In this document: positions 1 to 6,334 of the stretch, piece by piece
How positions within the stretch are numbered: the first letter of the stretch is position 1
How the letters are laid out: each line of letters starts with the position of its first letter
NCBI GenBank assembly: GCA_030751555.1
Contig: JASMFX010000078.1
Coordinates: 1 to 12,642 of the forward strand
Source of the DNA: Candidatus Woesearchaeota archaeon
Lineage (GTDB): Archaea > Nanoarchaeota > Nanoarchaeia > Woesearchaeales > CALCXY01
DNA length: 12,642 bases
Reading direction: 5' to 3'
The notes under the pieces: model-generated
Seen by the model: the letters and a program-made list of their open reading frames with translations, nothing else
The model's database searches: none
Told to the model about the DNA's origin: nothing
Translations under genes and position numbers: made by a program

Positions 1-188
1 GACGCTTTGTCGTCTAAACCAACATCTTCAATGTGAAAAGTGGTTCACAAACTAGGAAACCCTATATGTAGGTGTGTCCTTTAAAAAGTTTAAAAATGAC
101 CTATATACTCTACTAGCGAGAACTACTTTCCGAATTATACAACTGTGGTTCTATTATTTTCTTCTCCCCTTGGGATAATTACACTTTC

Positions 189-236
189 AATTTTTCTTAT
201 CTCCCCCTGCCCAGGCGAGGGGAGATAAGAAAAATT
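189..236. repeat. Long perfect inverted repeat (18-bp stem, 12-base loop)
   Basis: Bases 189-206 and 219-236 are exact reverse complements. The outer part of each arm is A/T and the inner part is a C4/G4 block. The 12-base loop 207-218 can pair further (GCC 209-211 with GGC 214-216). It lies upstream of the permease TATA box, so it is not in that gene's predicted leaderless transcript. It could be the 3'-end hairpin of a transcript coming from the left, part of a small RNA, or a mobile-element remnant. No flanking target-site duplication was seen. Confidence 0.7.
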
Positions 237-326
237 ACTGTTGGAATAAGTACAGATGACCGGAAACTAAAGGGTCAAGCCCGAACCAAAAAGGGCATTG
301 TGCATAGGATAATTGTATTAACAACA

Positions 327-334
327 TTTTTAAA
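327..334 (+). promoter_or_regulatory. TATA box for the permease gene
   Basis: The sequence TTTTTAAA is centred about 26 bases before the ATG at 357. This matches archaeal TATA spacing for a transcript starting at or next to the start codon. It supports choosing ATG 357 over the GTG at 300, because the GTG lies upstream of this promoter. Confidence 0.6.
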
Positions 335-356
335 CTCGATTCTTGATATTTGTGGT

Positions 357-1853
357 ATGATCAATTTGTTATTAGCACTCTCACCTGTTTTGTTAATTGT
401 TATTCTTTTGCTTTTGAGGAAGCCATTAACTAAAGCCGCTCCAATTACGTTTCTCTATACGCTTGTCATTACCTTGACTATTTGGAAAATGACTCCTCAA
501 GTGGTTGCTGCTTCTACCTTAAAAGGATTATTGGTAGGGATTGATATTCTACTGATCATATTTGGAGCGATCTTTTTTCTAGAGTTCTTACAGAATACCA
601 AGTTGCTTGTCTCGATTGAATACTATCTCAGTAGTTTATCCTCAGACCGGAGGGTTCAAGCGATTATTATTGCGTGGTTATTTGGAAGCTTTATTGAAGG
701 AAGTGCTGGGTTTGGTACTCCAGCTGCAATAGTTGCTCCACTGCTTGTAGGTATTGGATTTCCAGCGATTATTGCTGTGAGTGTGGCGCTTATTGCAGAT
801 AGCACTGCTGTTGTTTTTGGGGCAGTAGGAACGCCTATACGGGTTGGATTGACTGGTTTGGAGATTGGGATGATTCCTTACCACAGCGCATATATCAATC
901 TTTTTTTAGGAGTACTTGTTCCTGTATTGATACTTTGTGTTCTGGTTTATGGTAGCAAAAAAAGGTCTTTGAAAGCAGTAGTGGATTGTCTGCCTTTTGC
1001 TTTGTATGCAGGTGTTGCTTTTACTCTTCCTCATTATTTATTTACTCAATTAGGGCATGAATTCCCTTCAATGTTAGGAGCTCTTGTTGGGTTGATTATT
1101 GTTGGGGTAACCACTAAACTTGGATTTCTTGTTCCTAAGGACAAGTGGAGCTTTGATGGGAAGAAAAGTAAGATTGTTAAAACAGAGGTTGGTTTTTTGA
1201 GAGCTATTTTTCCTTATGTTTTGCTTTCTGGACTCTTGATTGGTGGGAAGTATCTTCTTAAGTCGTTTACGTTTTCTTTGGGAGGGGGCTTGATGCATAC
1301 GTTTAACTTGTTTAATCCTGGAATTTTGTTTTTACTTACTATTCTGATTATTAATTTGGCGTATAAATATAGGCATGTGTGTGGACCTGCTTGTAGTGAG
1401 GCTTCGAAGATTTTGGTAAAGCCGTTTATTGTGATTGCATCTATCACTGCATTTGTCCAAGTGATGATTTATTCAGGAGCAAATGGGAGTGGGTTAGGGA
1501 GCATGATTGAGATTATTGCTTCGGTAGCGCAAACAGAGCTGTTGCCTTTGTTAGCGCCGATTATTGGAGCTTTTGGTGCGTTTATTGCAGGAAGTGCCAC
1601 TGTTTCTACCTTACTCTTTGGAAAGTTCCAGTTTTTAGCTGCTCAGAATTTAGGTTTAGATACTGCTAAGATTTTGGCATTGCAGTTAGTTGGTGCAGGG
1701 ATTGGGAATATGGTTGCGCTGACTAATATTGTAGCTGCACAGGCAACTGTAAAATTGCATCATAAGGAAAGAGAGATTTTGAAGTTCACTGTTGTTCCTT
1801 GTTTGATTTATTTAATTCTAGCTGGATTGTTTGGGATTTGGTATGTTGGGTGA
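357..1853 (+). CDS. lldP: L-lactate permease family transporter (LctP/LldP)
   Basis: Polytopic membrane protein of 498 aa, close to the usual 500-570 aa of the lactate permease family (TC 2.A.14), which imports lactate or glycolate with protons. Family hallmarks are clear: [20 protein letters not shown] from residue 114, GSATVS at 412-417 in a segment running into LLFG, and [12 protein letters not shown] from residue 450. Hydrophobic segments run along the whole length, and the N-terminus ([20 protein letters not shown]) begins as family members do. An upstream GTG at 300 would add 19 residues that do not resemble the family, and it lies before the TATA box, so ATG 357 is preferred. The gene stands alone, with an apparently unrelated homing endonuclease downstream. 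No lactate dehydrogenase gene is in the window, so the substrate (lactate, glycolate or another small carboxylate) is inferred from the family only. Confidence 0.9.
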   Translation: MINLLLALSPVLLIVILLLLRKPLTKAAPITFLYTLVITLTIWKMTPQVVAASTLKGLLVGIDILLIIFGAIFFLEFLQNTKLLVSIEYYLSSLSSDRRVQAIIIAWLFGSFIEGSAGFGTPAAIVAPLLVGIGFPAIIAVSVALIADSTAVVFGAVGTPIRVGLTGLEIGMIPYHSAYINLFLGVLVPVLILCVLVYGSKKRSLKAVVDCLPFALYAGVAFTLPHYLFTQLGHEFPSMLGALVGLIIVGVTTKLGFLVPKDKWSFDGKKSKIVKTEVGFLRAIFPYVLLSGLLIGGKYLLKSFTFSLGGGLMHTFNLFNPGILFLLTILIINLAYKYRHVCGPACSEASKILVKPFIVIASITAFVQVMIYSGANGSGLGSMIEIIASVAQTELLPLLAPIIGAFGAFIAGSATVSTLLFGKFQFLAAQNLGLDTAKILALQLVGAGIGNMVALTNIVAAQATVKLHHKEREILKFTVVPCLIYLILAGLFGIWYVG

Positions 1854-1936
1854 GAATTCTAGATTGTACTTTTCTCGTAAGAGTTTCGATAATTCTGAAA
1901 GAAACCACAGGTCACTGGACAGAGAGTGGCGTGAGG

Positions 1937-1944
1937 TATTTAAA
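1937..1944 (+). promoter_or_regulatory. TATA box for the homing endonuclease gene
   Basis: TATTTAAA is centred about 25 bases before ATG 1966, which fits a leaderless transcript. The endonuclease therefore seems to have its own promoter rather than depending on read-through from the permease. Confidence 0.55.
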
Positions 1945-1965
1945 GAACTAATGTTCTAAGGTTAT

Positions 1966-2676
1966 ATGAAATTTAAAATTGACCTTAGTAAAAAAGATAA
2001 ATTGAAAGGATTAGAATTACCAGATAATCCTAGTCCTGAATTAGCTTATTTAGTTGGAGTATTAGCAGGAGATGGGAATATTTTTGTTAGAAAGGAAAAA
2101 CATGATTATCGTGTAAAATGTGTTGGTGATCCAAAACATGAAAGATTGTTTTATGATAATGTTTTGAAAAGAGCAATGTATCAAGTATTTAACATTATGA
2201 TTGATAATAAACTGCAGGATTCATCCAAGACTTATGGATTTTATATTTATTCTAAAGCTCTTGTTACTTACTTGAACCAATTTGGAGGATTGCCAATAGG
2301 AAAGAAGTATTCCAAACTCAGAATTCCAAAATGGATAGGGAAAAAAGGTTTTATACCTCAGTTTATAAGAGGTTTAGCTGATACCGATTTCTGCTTGACA
2401 TATAAAAAGGGTAACTATCCTTGTATCGTGGGTAGCTCAAAATCCAGAGAATTCTTCCAAGAAGTATCAGTTGAATTAAAGAAGCTTGGATTTACATTCT
2501 ATGAGGTCTATGACAGTAAGCAGTATGATAGTCGATTTAAGAAAGGATATTCGATAATTAATAGAATTGAAATTAATGGTTGGAAAAATTATTGTCTTTG
2601 GATGCATAAAGTAGGATTCACTAATCCAAGAATAATAAAGAAAATAAATGCCGTAGTTAGGAACTACGGCCAATAG
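1966..2676 (+). CDS. LAGLIDADG homing endonuclease, two-motif (monomeric) type
   Basis: Predicted site-specific DNA endonuclease of 236 aa. Two LAGLIDADG helices are visible. The first is LVGVLAGDG at residues 29-37, with acidic residue D36. The second is FIRGLADTD at 133-141, with D141. They are about 105 residues apart, as in single-chain two-domain enzymes such as I-DmoI. Each motif ends in Asp, so both half-sites look catalytically intact. The protein is Lys-rich, and there is no intein splicing block (no N-terminal Cys/Ser junction, no C-terminal HN). The gene is free-standing, not inside a coding gene or in frame with a host protein. Its TAG stop (2674-2676) overlaps the last bases of the oppositely oriented initiator tRNA-Met gene, so it may have arrived through tRNA-targeted invasion. 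That link is inference; the target site is unknown. Start chosen from the TATA spacing and the only in-frame ATG near the 5' end. Confidence 0.88.
   Translation: MKFKIDLSKKDKLKGLELPDNPSPELAYLVGVLAGDGNIFVRKEKHDYRVKCVGDPKHERLFYDNVLKRAMYQVFNIMIDNKLQDSSKTYGFYIYSKALVTYLNQFGGLPIGKKYSKLRIPKWIGKKGFIPQFIRGLADTDFCLTYKKGNYPCIVGSSKSREFFQEVSVELKKLGFTFYEVYDSKQYDSRFKKGYSIINRIEINGWKNYCLWMHKVGFTNPRIIKKINAVVRNYGQ
2650..2670 (-). terminator. Hairpin in the 3' trailer of the tRNA-Met gene, followed by a T-rich run
   Basis: A perfect 9-bp stem (2650-2658 with 2662-2670) has a 3-base loop. Read on the minus strand it starts 3 bases after the tRNA discriminator base and is followed by a T-rich stretch, as expected of a transcript end. 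It lies entirely within the last codons of the homing endonuclease gene, so the same bases also encode protein on the other strand. Confidence 0.45.
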
Positions 2677-2687
2677 CGGGGGGTGGA

Positions 2688-2718
2688 CTTCCACGGAAAA
2701 ACACAACAGTGTTCAACT
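2688..2718 (-). other. tRNA-Met intron 2, 31 nt, T loop position 59/60
   Basis: After T-stem GGTGG the exon bases TTCA pair with TGGA at the intron's 3' end (one T-G wobble). This leaves 3-nt bulges AAA and AGT on opposite strands around a 4-bp helix. Cutting AA|A and AG|T restores the canonical T loop TTCAAAT. Inside the intron AACAC and GTGTT form a 5-bp stem with loop TGTT. The inner helix next to the BHB core is weak, so this is a relaxed BHB. A cut two bases earlier would leave TTCAAGT, which is possible but fits the bulges less well. Confidence 0.8.
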
Positions 2719-2732
2719 TTTGAACCACCGAC

Positions 2733-2761
2733 TTCCTCACTGTTAAGCGAACTTAACGGTA
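2733..2761 (-). other. tRNA-Met intron 1, 29 nt, variable loop position 45/46
   Basis: Exon bases CCTC (40-43) pair with GAGG near the intron's 3' end, flanked by 3-nt bulges AGT and AAG. Cutting AG|T and AA|G leaves a normal 5-base variable loop, AGGTC. The intron core is a strong stem, GTTAAG-TTCG-CTTAAC, extended by two more pairs past a C-A mismatch. The outer helix of a full BHB is missing, so this is also the relaxed type. Confidence 0.8.
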
Positions 2762-2831
2762 CTGAGGGTTATGAGCCCTCCGGGCACTCCTAGCTGCCCC
2801 ACCCCGCTATAAGTATGTGAATCAATGGATC

Positions 2832-2841
2832 ATTTATAAAT
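2832..2841 (-). promoter_or_regulatory. TATA box for the tRNA-Met gene
   Basis: On the minus strand the box reads ATTTATAAAT, centred about 28 bases upstream of tRNA base 1 (2808). It lies just beyond the 3' end of the secreted-protein gene on the same strand, so the tRNA has its own promoter. Confidence 0.6.
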
Positions 2842-2859
2842 ATTGCTAAAATAGAGAAA

Positions 2860-3519
2860 TTAGCTCAGATCATAATATCTCCAATGGAGAATATCATGTT
2901 TTCGTAATCTACCCACCCAGTAACCACCTATAACCCCTATATTGCCTTCTTGGGTTGTAATACATGCTGATTGGAAAGAGGTCATACGAGGATTGGCGTG
3001 TTCAAGGCCTTCTGCACAATCATCGTAGGTTACTTCGTCAAAGCGCTTATTAACTATTTTTAAAGGAACAGATGCTCCTCCTTTGATGGTTATATCATCG
3101 AATGAACGTTTAATAAAAATGTCTGTATAGCGGGATGGATTTGGTTTGTACTCTCCTATGCTAAAATCAATTGCTGCATGTGGCTTTGGTCCATAAGGCC
3201 ATGATCCTTGAATGAAAGGTGGTTCTTCATATACCTTTTTGCAGTAGGGTTTTTCTCCTTCCGGTTCAACGCAGACACCGTTACAGAGTACTTTTGTTTT
3301 CCATTCTGTTGTGCAATCAGGATTTAAGAGTTCTCTTTGCAGGTATTTTCCTTGAGTGCATTTCCAGTTAGTTGTCCATTTATGCTGGCAGATTTGGAGA
3401 TTGCCTGTTATATCGTTGTAATCAACAACTTTTACTGCATTTCCTACTACTGTAGGCTGAACATTCACAAGGATAAGAAAAATAGTTATTACGGTTAGGA
3501 TTATGATAACATTCTTCAT
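2860..3519 (-). CDS. Secreted Cys-rich protein of unknown function
   Basis: 219-aa protein with an N-terminal hydrophobic signal segment (about residues 4-20, MKNVIIILTVITIFLILVNV). The exported part opens with a Cys-rich block at about residues 43-93. Its repeated Cys/Trp spacing (WKC, PDC, WKT, LCNGVC, YCK) resembles short Cys-rich modules in surface proteins of small archaea, though I cannot name a family. The remaining ~125 residues are mixed polar and aromatic sequence with Cys 168 and Cys 186 (approximate), and no catalytic motif that I recognise. It is probably extracellular or tethered by an uncleaved signal anchor, with disulfides likely. The start ATG is supported by a TATA box 27 bases upstream. 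After the TAA stop the minus strand has a T-rich run that could end transcription before the tRNA-Met promoter. Confidence 0.75.
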   Translation of the reverse strand: MKNVIIILTVITIFLILVNVQPTVVGNAVKVVDYNDITGNLQICQHKWTTNWKCTQGKYLQRELLNPDCTTEWKTKVLCNGVCVEPEGEKPYCKKVYEEPPFIQGSWPYGPKPHAAIDFSIGEYKPNPSRYTDIFIKRSFDDITIKGGASVPLKIVNKRFDEVTYDDCAEGLEHANPRMTSFQSACITTQEGNIGVIGGYWVGRLRKHDILHWRYYDLS

Positions 3520-3542
3520 AAGTTAGCTTTCGGATATAAGGG

Positions 3543-3550
3543 TATATAAA
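3543..3550 (-). promoter_or_regulatory. TATA box for the secreted Cys-rich protein gene
   Basis: TTTATATA on the minus strand is centred 27 bases upstream of the ATG at 3519. This predicts a leaderless mRNA and fixes the start. Confidence 0.55.
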
Positions 3551-3601
3551 GTTTTTGGAAAAGTTGGCTTTGAAGCACTTGTAGTTTGGATACCAGAAAG
3601 A

Positions 3602-3609
3602 CTTAAATA
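3602..3609 (+). promoter_or_regulatory. TATA box for the three-gene operon
   Basis: CTTAAATA is centred about 26 bases before ATG 3632. A purine block (GGGGAGG) touches the start codon but is too close to act as a normal Shine-Dalgarno site. No other promoter-like box is seen before the next two genes. Confidence 0.5.
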
Positions 3610-3631
3610 GGTGATTTGTTGATGGGGAGGT

Positions 3632-4180
3632 ATGGCAATTCTAAGACGAGGTATCTCTGGTGAAATAGAGAAAATGAAACGTCAGTTGCATTCTCCTTCA
3701 TTTAAGGTACCTGATAATTGGTTTTGGTGGGATAAAAAGATAGCGCATTTTAATGAAATTGTGTATGCAGATGTTGCTGTTGTGAAGCGTATTCATATTT
3801 TTTATCTGCATGCAAAGGAAAAAAAGAAAACGGAACTGACTGAAAAGATTTTGCAGTTAGCAAGAGAATTAAGAAAAGATATTGACATTATTTTACAACA
3901 GAGTGCTCCTGATGCTCGTACCCAAAAAAACGAGGCAATGGTTGTGAATGAGTTGATTAGATCACTTGATAGGTTGCTGGGTAAAATAGTATATATACCT
4001 GACTATGAAATAGAGAAAAATTGGGAGGCGTTTCAACCAAAGGCTATCCAGGTTATTAATGGCAAGTATCCTTTCTATGATAGTAGTTCGATATCATTTG
4101 GTAATCCTAGGATTCCTGATCTGCCGAAGGTAGTTAGAGTTGATGCATTAATTGTTAGTTATAATGACGGTGGAAAATAG
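3632..4180 (+). CDS. Unknown protein, first gene of a three-gene operon
   Basis: 182-aa soluble protein that I do not recognise. The middle (about residues 45-120) looks alpha-helical, with many Lys, Glu and Leu residues, and there is a Trp cluster NWFWWDKK near residue 30. No signal peptide or membrane segment is seen. The C-terminus is RVDALIVSYNDGGK. That resembles an internal stretch of the next protein (KIDALLVCNPGG), which may point to a shared strand-turn element or to an old duplication. The stop TAG (4178-4180) is followed at once by the ATG of the next gene, so the two are almost certainly co-transcribed and translationally coupled. Start chosen from the TATA spacing; an ATG ten bases upstream is out of frame and stops quickly. 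Confidence 0.7.
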   Translation: MAILRRGISGEIEKMKRQLHSPSFKVPDNWFWWDKKIAHFNEIVYADVAVVKRIHIFYLHAKEKKKTELTEKILQLARELRKDIDIILQQSAPDARTQKNEAMVVNELIRSLDRLLGKIVYIPDYEIEKNWEAFQPKAIQVINGKYPFYDSSSISFGNPRIPDLPKVVRVDALIVSYNDGGK

Positions 4181-4570
4181 ATGGGTTTAACTTTGCGAAA
4201 TGTGAATATACTCTATGGTCATGGATACGAAGGTAGAAGAGCAGGTGGGGGAGTATCGGTAAAATATTGGAAGTTTGGGAATGGGAGCAATGTTGCTAGG
4301 GTATTGAAAGAGATTGAAGAAACAGGAATGAAGATTGACGCACTGTTAGTATGTAATCCAGGAGGCATAACTCTACGTCCTGAAGGAAAGTATATCTATA
4401 TTAAGAAGGGAAGTCCCAAGGTAAATGTGTCTTGGGGAAAGGATGGATATGTCATTGGGACCATCACAAATAAGCCAGGCCAAGTGGAGTTGGATTTTAG
4501 TTGTCCACCGGCACTTGCTAGGATGATAAAGGTGAAGGATGATCTTGGTATAAAGGTCAACAATAAATGA
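4181..4570 (+). CDS. Unknown small protein with an HG...C pattern
   Basis: 129-aa soluble protein without a recognised family. The N-terminal part reads as a beta strand ending in YGHG (His14), then a Gly-rich turn (AGGG), a helix (about residues 36-48), and a second strand ending in VCNPGG (Cys58). A strand-HG, helix, strand-Cys order is also found in clan CD cysteine peptidases (caspase and CHAT folds), but this protein is much shorter, so the resemblance is only a hint. The C-terminal half is beta-rich (YIYIKKGSPKVNVSWG). It is the middle gene of the operon: it begins directly after the previous stop and its own stop overlaps the next start (ATGA). Confidence 0.68.
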   Translation: MGLTLRNVNILYGHGYEGRRAGGGVSVKYWKFGNGSNVARVLKEIEETGMKIDALLVCNPGGITLRPEGKYIYIKKGSPKVNVSWGKDGYVIGTITNKPGQVELDFSCPPALARMIKVKDDLGIKVNNK

Positions 4571-4797
4571 ACAAATTCTGGTTTAAACCCAAGAAATATG
4601 GTTATGGTGCTACTCCTAGCTCTTGGGAGGGTTGGTTAGTTACTGGAGTGTTTATTCTTGTTGTTTTATGGAGGGCTTTGGTTTTGGAAGGGGTTCAACG
4701 TCTTTATTTGGAGATCTTTGTAATGGTGGTTATTTTAATACAGATTGTTAAGGTTAAGACAGATGGTGTTTGGAAGTGGCGGTGGGGTAATAAATAG
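4567..4797 (+). CDS. Small membrane protein with two predicted helices
   Basis: 76-aa protein. A cytoplasm-like N-terminus FKPKKYGYGATPSSWEGWLV leads into a hydrophobic segment (about 24-38), and a second follows (about 47-61), ending in a basic, Trp-rich tail (VWKWRWGNK). The layout of KYGYG, then P-x-x-W-x-GWLVT, two helices and a terminal WRWG resembles small conserved membrane proteins of unknown function in many microbes. That match is from memory and tentative. The start overlaps the previous stop by four bases (ATGA), which supports translational coupling. The next gene has its own TATA box, so this is probably the last gene of the operon. Confidence 0.68.
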   Translation: MNKFWFKPKKYGYGATPSSWEGWLVTGVFILVVLWRALVLEGVQRLYLEIFVMVVILIQIVKVKTDGVWKWRWGNK

Positions 4798-4804
4798 TGG
4801 AAAA

Positions 4805-4813
4805 TTATATATA
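4805..4813 (+). promoter_or_regulatory. TATA box for the metalloprotease gene
   Basis: TTATATATA lies eight bases after the preceding stop codon and is centred 27 bases before ATG 4836, predicting a leaderless mRNA. Confidence 0.6.
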
Positions 4814-4835
4814 CTTAGAGTCTAGGTAAGGTGTT

Positions 4836-6317
4836 ATGTTTGAGTATCAACTTTTTGTAGAGGAGTTTGAGTTTCTTGAGACTGGTGATTTTTTTCTAGG
4901 AGGGTATTTTTCTAGAAGGATTAAGAAAACTATAGTAATTAGCAATCTTGACAGGAGAATATTCAAAAAACAATGGAAAAAGATGGGTTTTAAAATTTCT
5001 CATCTAAAGAAGTTTTTAAAGGAATTTAAAAAAGAGGAATATCCTGAGATATGGCAAGGATCAGTACCTCCTTTTGAGAAGAAAGAAGTGGATTTGTCAA
5101 GAAGAAATTTTTGCAAAGCAGCACTTGCTGCAGGCATATTGCTTCAAGGAGCACAGATTTTTAATATAGCAGACCAATTTAGTATTTTTGCAGGGGAAAT
5201 TGAAGAAGAAAAGAAAAAGCCAGAGGATCCTTTAGCGAGCAAAGTACAAATAAAATCTATGGAAGATACTTATAAGATTAAATTGAAAGGGGCTTTTACA
5301 ATAGGAGAGATTGGGATGATTTCAAGAGCTCTTAAGATTATTATCAGGGGATGTGGTGACTTTAGAAAAAAAGATTTTATCAAACTTACTATTGAAAAAT
5401 ATGATTTAGATACACCACCCAATGAGCAGATGAAGAAGGTAAAAGAGTTGAAGGATCATATCGATGAAATGAGAAAAAATTTTGGAAAACTCTATGCTTT
5501 TGATCAGAACCTCAAAAAATTTTACACAGAGCTATATAATAAAGCACCCAACAAGAAAGCACTGGGATTTACTCTTTATGAGATTTCGACTGATGATTTC
5601 AAGGAGTTTCTTAATCATCGGAAGAGATTTGATTTAAGAGAGATTAATCTGGTTTTGTTGGGCACGTCACAGAGCTCGGCTAAGGGTTCTGATGTAGTAC
5701 AAATTGATAGTCTTGAGGACTTAGAAGAGGATTATCTACCTACTTTCCTCCATGAGGTAGCTGGCCATGCTTTAGTCTTGGATCCTAGTACAAAGGGACA
5801 TGATGAGCTGAGTTCTATATTTACGCTGTATAGGAGATCATTTGTATCTGATTATGCTAATCTTGAAGCTTTTATGAAAAAATTGTCTGCAAAGGTTCAA
5901 GCTTATTTTGATTCCTCAATGAAAGTGTCGAAGGGTTTACTCGAATTATCTCTGAGAGTTGTCCGAATTTGTGAATATTTTTTGAAGTATTCCAAATTTG
6001 AGAATGCTCAGGTAAAAAAAGAGTACCAAGATATGGAAAAGTTTGCTCGAGAGATGTATGGATTAGGGATGACTATATTGAATGGATCTCCAGAATTGTT
6101 GAACATTATTGCTGGTCATTCAGAAGAAATTATGGAGGAGATTGAATTTCCTGCAGAGGATGTGGCTGAGATTGCTTCCTATATGTTGAGGGGAAAATTG
6201 CCGGATAATAGAGGTATACAGATGAAGGCAAAGGCCTTGAAGAAGTTCTATGAAGTTAATTATAGTGATAAGGAAATCGAAGTTCAGGAGATTATGAATG
6301 TGAGGTTGGCTGCTTAG
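4836..6317 (+). CDS. Predicted metalloprotease with an internal twin-arginine-like segment
   Basis: 493-aa protein of no clear family. Residues 1-85 are charged and aromatic. At 88-94 comes SRRNFCK, close to the twin-arginine consensus SRRxFLK, followed by a hydrophobic stretch AALAAGILLQGAQIF and then a Glu/Lys-rich linker. This looks like a Tat signal or signal anchor set about 88 residues inside the protein. The rest is largely helical. At 306-311 stands HEVAGH, a HEXXGH zinc-binding signature like that of dipeptidyl peptidase III (M49), one residue longer than the common HEXXH. Candidate third ligands are Glu in HDELSSIF just after it or in YANLEAF. The sequence is otherwise unlike M49, so peptidase activity is a motif-based guess. 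The start is fixed by TATA spacing. The gene converges on tRNA-Ser, whose 3' end is 17 bases past the stop. Confidence 0.75.
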   Translation: MFEYQLFVEEFEFLETGDFFLGGYFSRRIKKTIVISNLDRRIFKKQWKKMGFKISHLKKFLKEFKKEEYPEIWQGSVPPFEKKEVDLSRRNFCKAALAAGILLQGAQIFNIADQFSIFAGEIEEEKKKPEDPLASKVQIKSMEDTYKIKLKGAFTIGEIGMISRALKIIIRGCGDFRKKDFIKLTIEKYDLDTPPNEQMKKVKELKDHIDEMRKNFGKLYAFDQNLKKFYTELYNKAPNKKALGFTLYEISTDDFKEFLNHRKRFDLREINLVLLGTSQSSAKGSDVVQIDSLEDLEEDYLPTFLHEVAGHALVLDPSTKGHDELSSIFTLYRRSFVSDYANLEAFMKKLSAKVQAYFDSSMKVSKGLLELSLRVVRICEYFLKYSKFENAQVKKEYQDMEKFAREMYGLGMTILNGSPELLNIIAGHSEEIMEEIEFPAEDVAEIASYMLRGKLPDNRGIQMKAKALKKFYEVNYSDKEIEVQEIMNVRLAA

Positions 6318-6334
6318 GTTTGGGGAGAATAAAA

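Larger units (their letters stand above)
1..356. other. Intergenic stretch at the left edge, no supported gene
   Basis: I see no coding region with a credible start here. The + strand frames entering from the left stop at 34-36 and 52-54, so the tail of an upstream + gene could end there, but neither short tail is recognisable. One minus frame reads out of the left edge, but it follows a stop codon and has no ATG, GTG or TTG. AT-rich boxes at 79-97 could be promoters for either strand. The stretch holds a long hairpin (189-236) and two weaker stem-loops: GACC 258-261 with GGTC 273-276, and GCCC 279-282 with GGGC 293-296. It ends with the TATA box of the permease gene. A structured RNA cannot be excluded, but I do not recognise one. 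Confidence 0.5.
2674..2808 (-). tRNA. Initiator tRNA-Met (CAT) with two non-canonical introns
   Basis: The 135-nt gene folds to a 75-nt tRNA once two introns are removed. Acceptor AGCGGGG (2808-2802) pairs with CCCCGCT (2681-2675), leaving A73 at 2674. The D stem is GGGC/GCCC. The anticodon stem GAGGG/CCCTC encloses loop CTCATAA, with anticodon CAT at 2773-2771. The A1:T72 pair and three G:C pairs at 29-31/39-41 are the archaeal initiator signature, so this is not an elongator Met or Ile2 tRNA. There is no intron at 37/38. A 29-nt intron interrupts the variable loop (AG|GTC) and a 31-nt intron interrupts the T loop, whose removal gives GGTGG-TTCAAAT-CCACC. CCA is not encoded. A TATA box lies 28-29 bases upstream (2832-2841). 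The 3' end overlaps the stop codon of the opposite-strand homing endonuclease gene. Confidence 0.93.

Noticed and set aside
1..50. Coding sequence leaving the left edge on the minus strand
   Set aside because: The open frame follows a stop codon and has no ATG, GTG or TTG before the window edge.
241..300. A riboswitch or tRNA-like element before the permease
   Set aside because: Only two 4-bp stems, no known consensus, and it lies upstream of the predicted transcription start.
300..356. GTG start giving the permease 19 extra residues
   Set aside because: The extra residues lie before the TATA box at 327-334 and do not resemble the family N-terminus, whereas ATG 357 fits both.
1966..2808. 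Homing endonuclease encoded inside a tRNA intron
   Set aside because: It lies beyond the tRNA 3' end on the opposite strand; both tRNA introns are about 30 nt.
5751..5768. Assigning the metalloprotease to the dipeptidyl peptidase III (M49) family
   Set aside because: Only the HEXXGH motif agrees; length, the second zinc motif and overall sequence do not.
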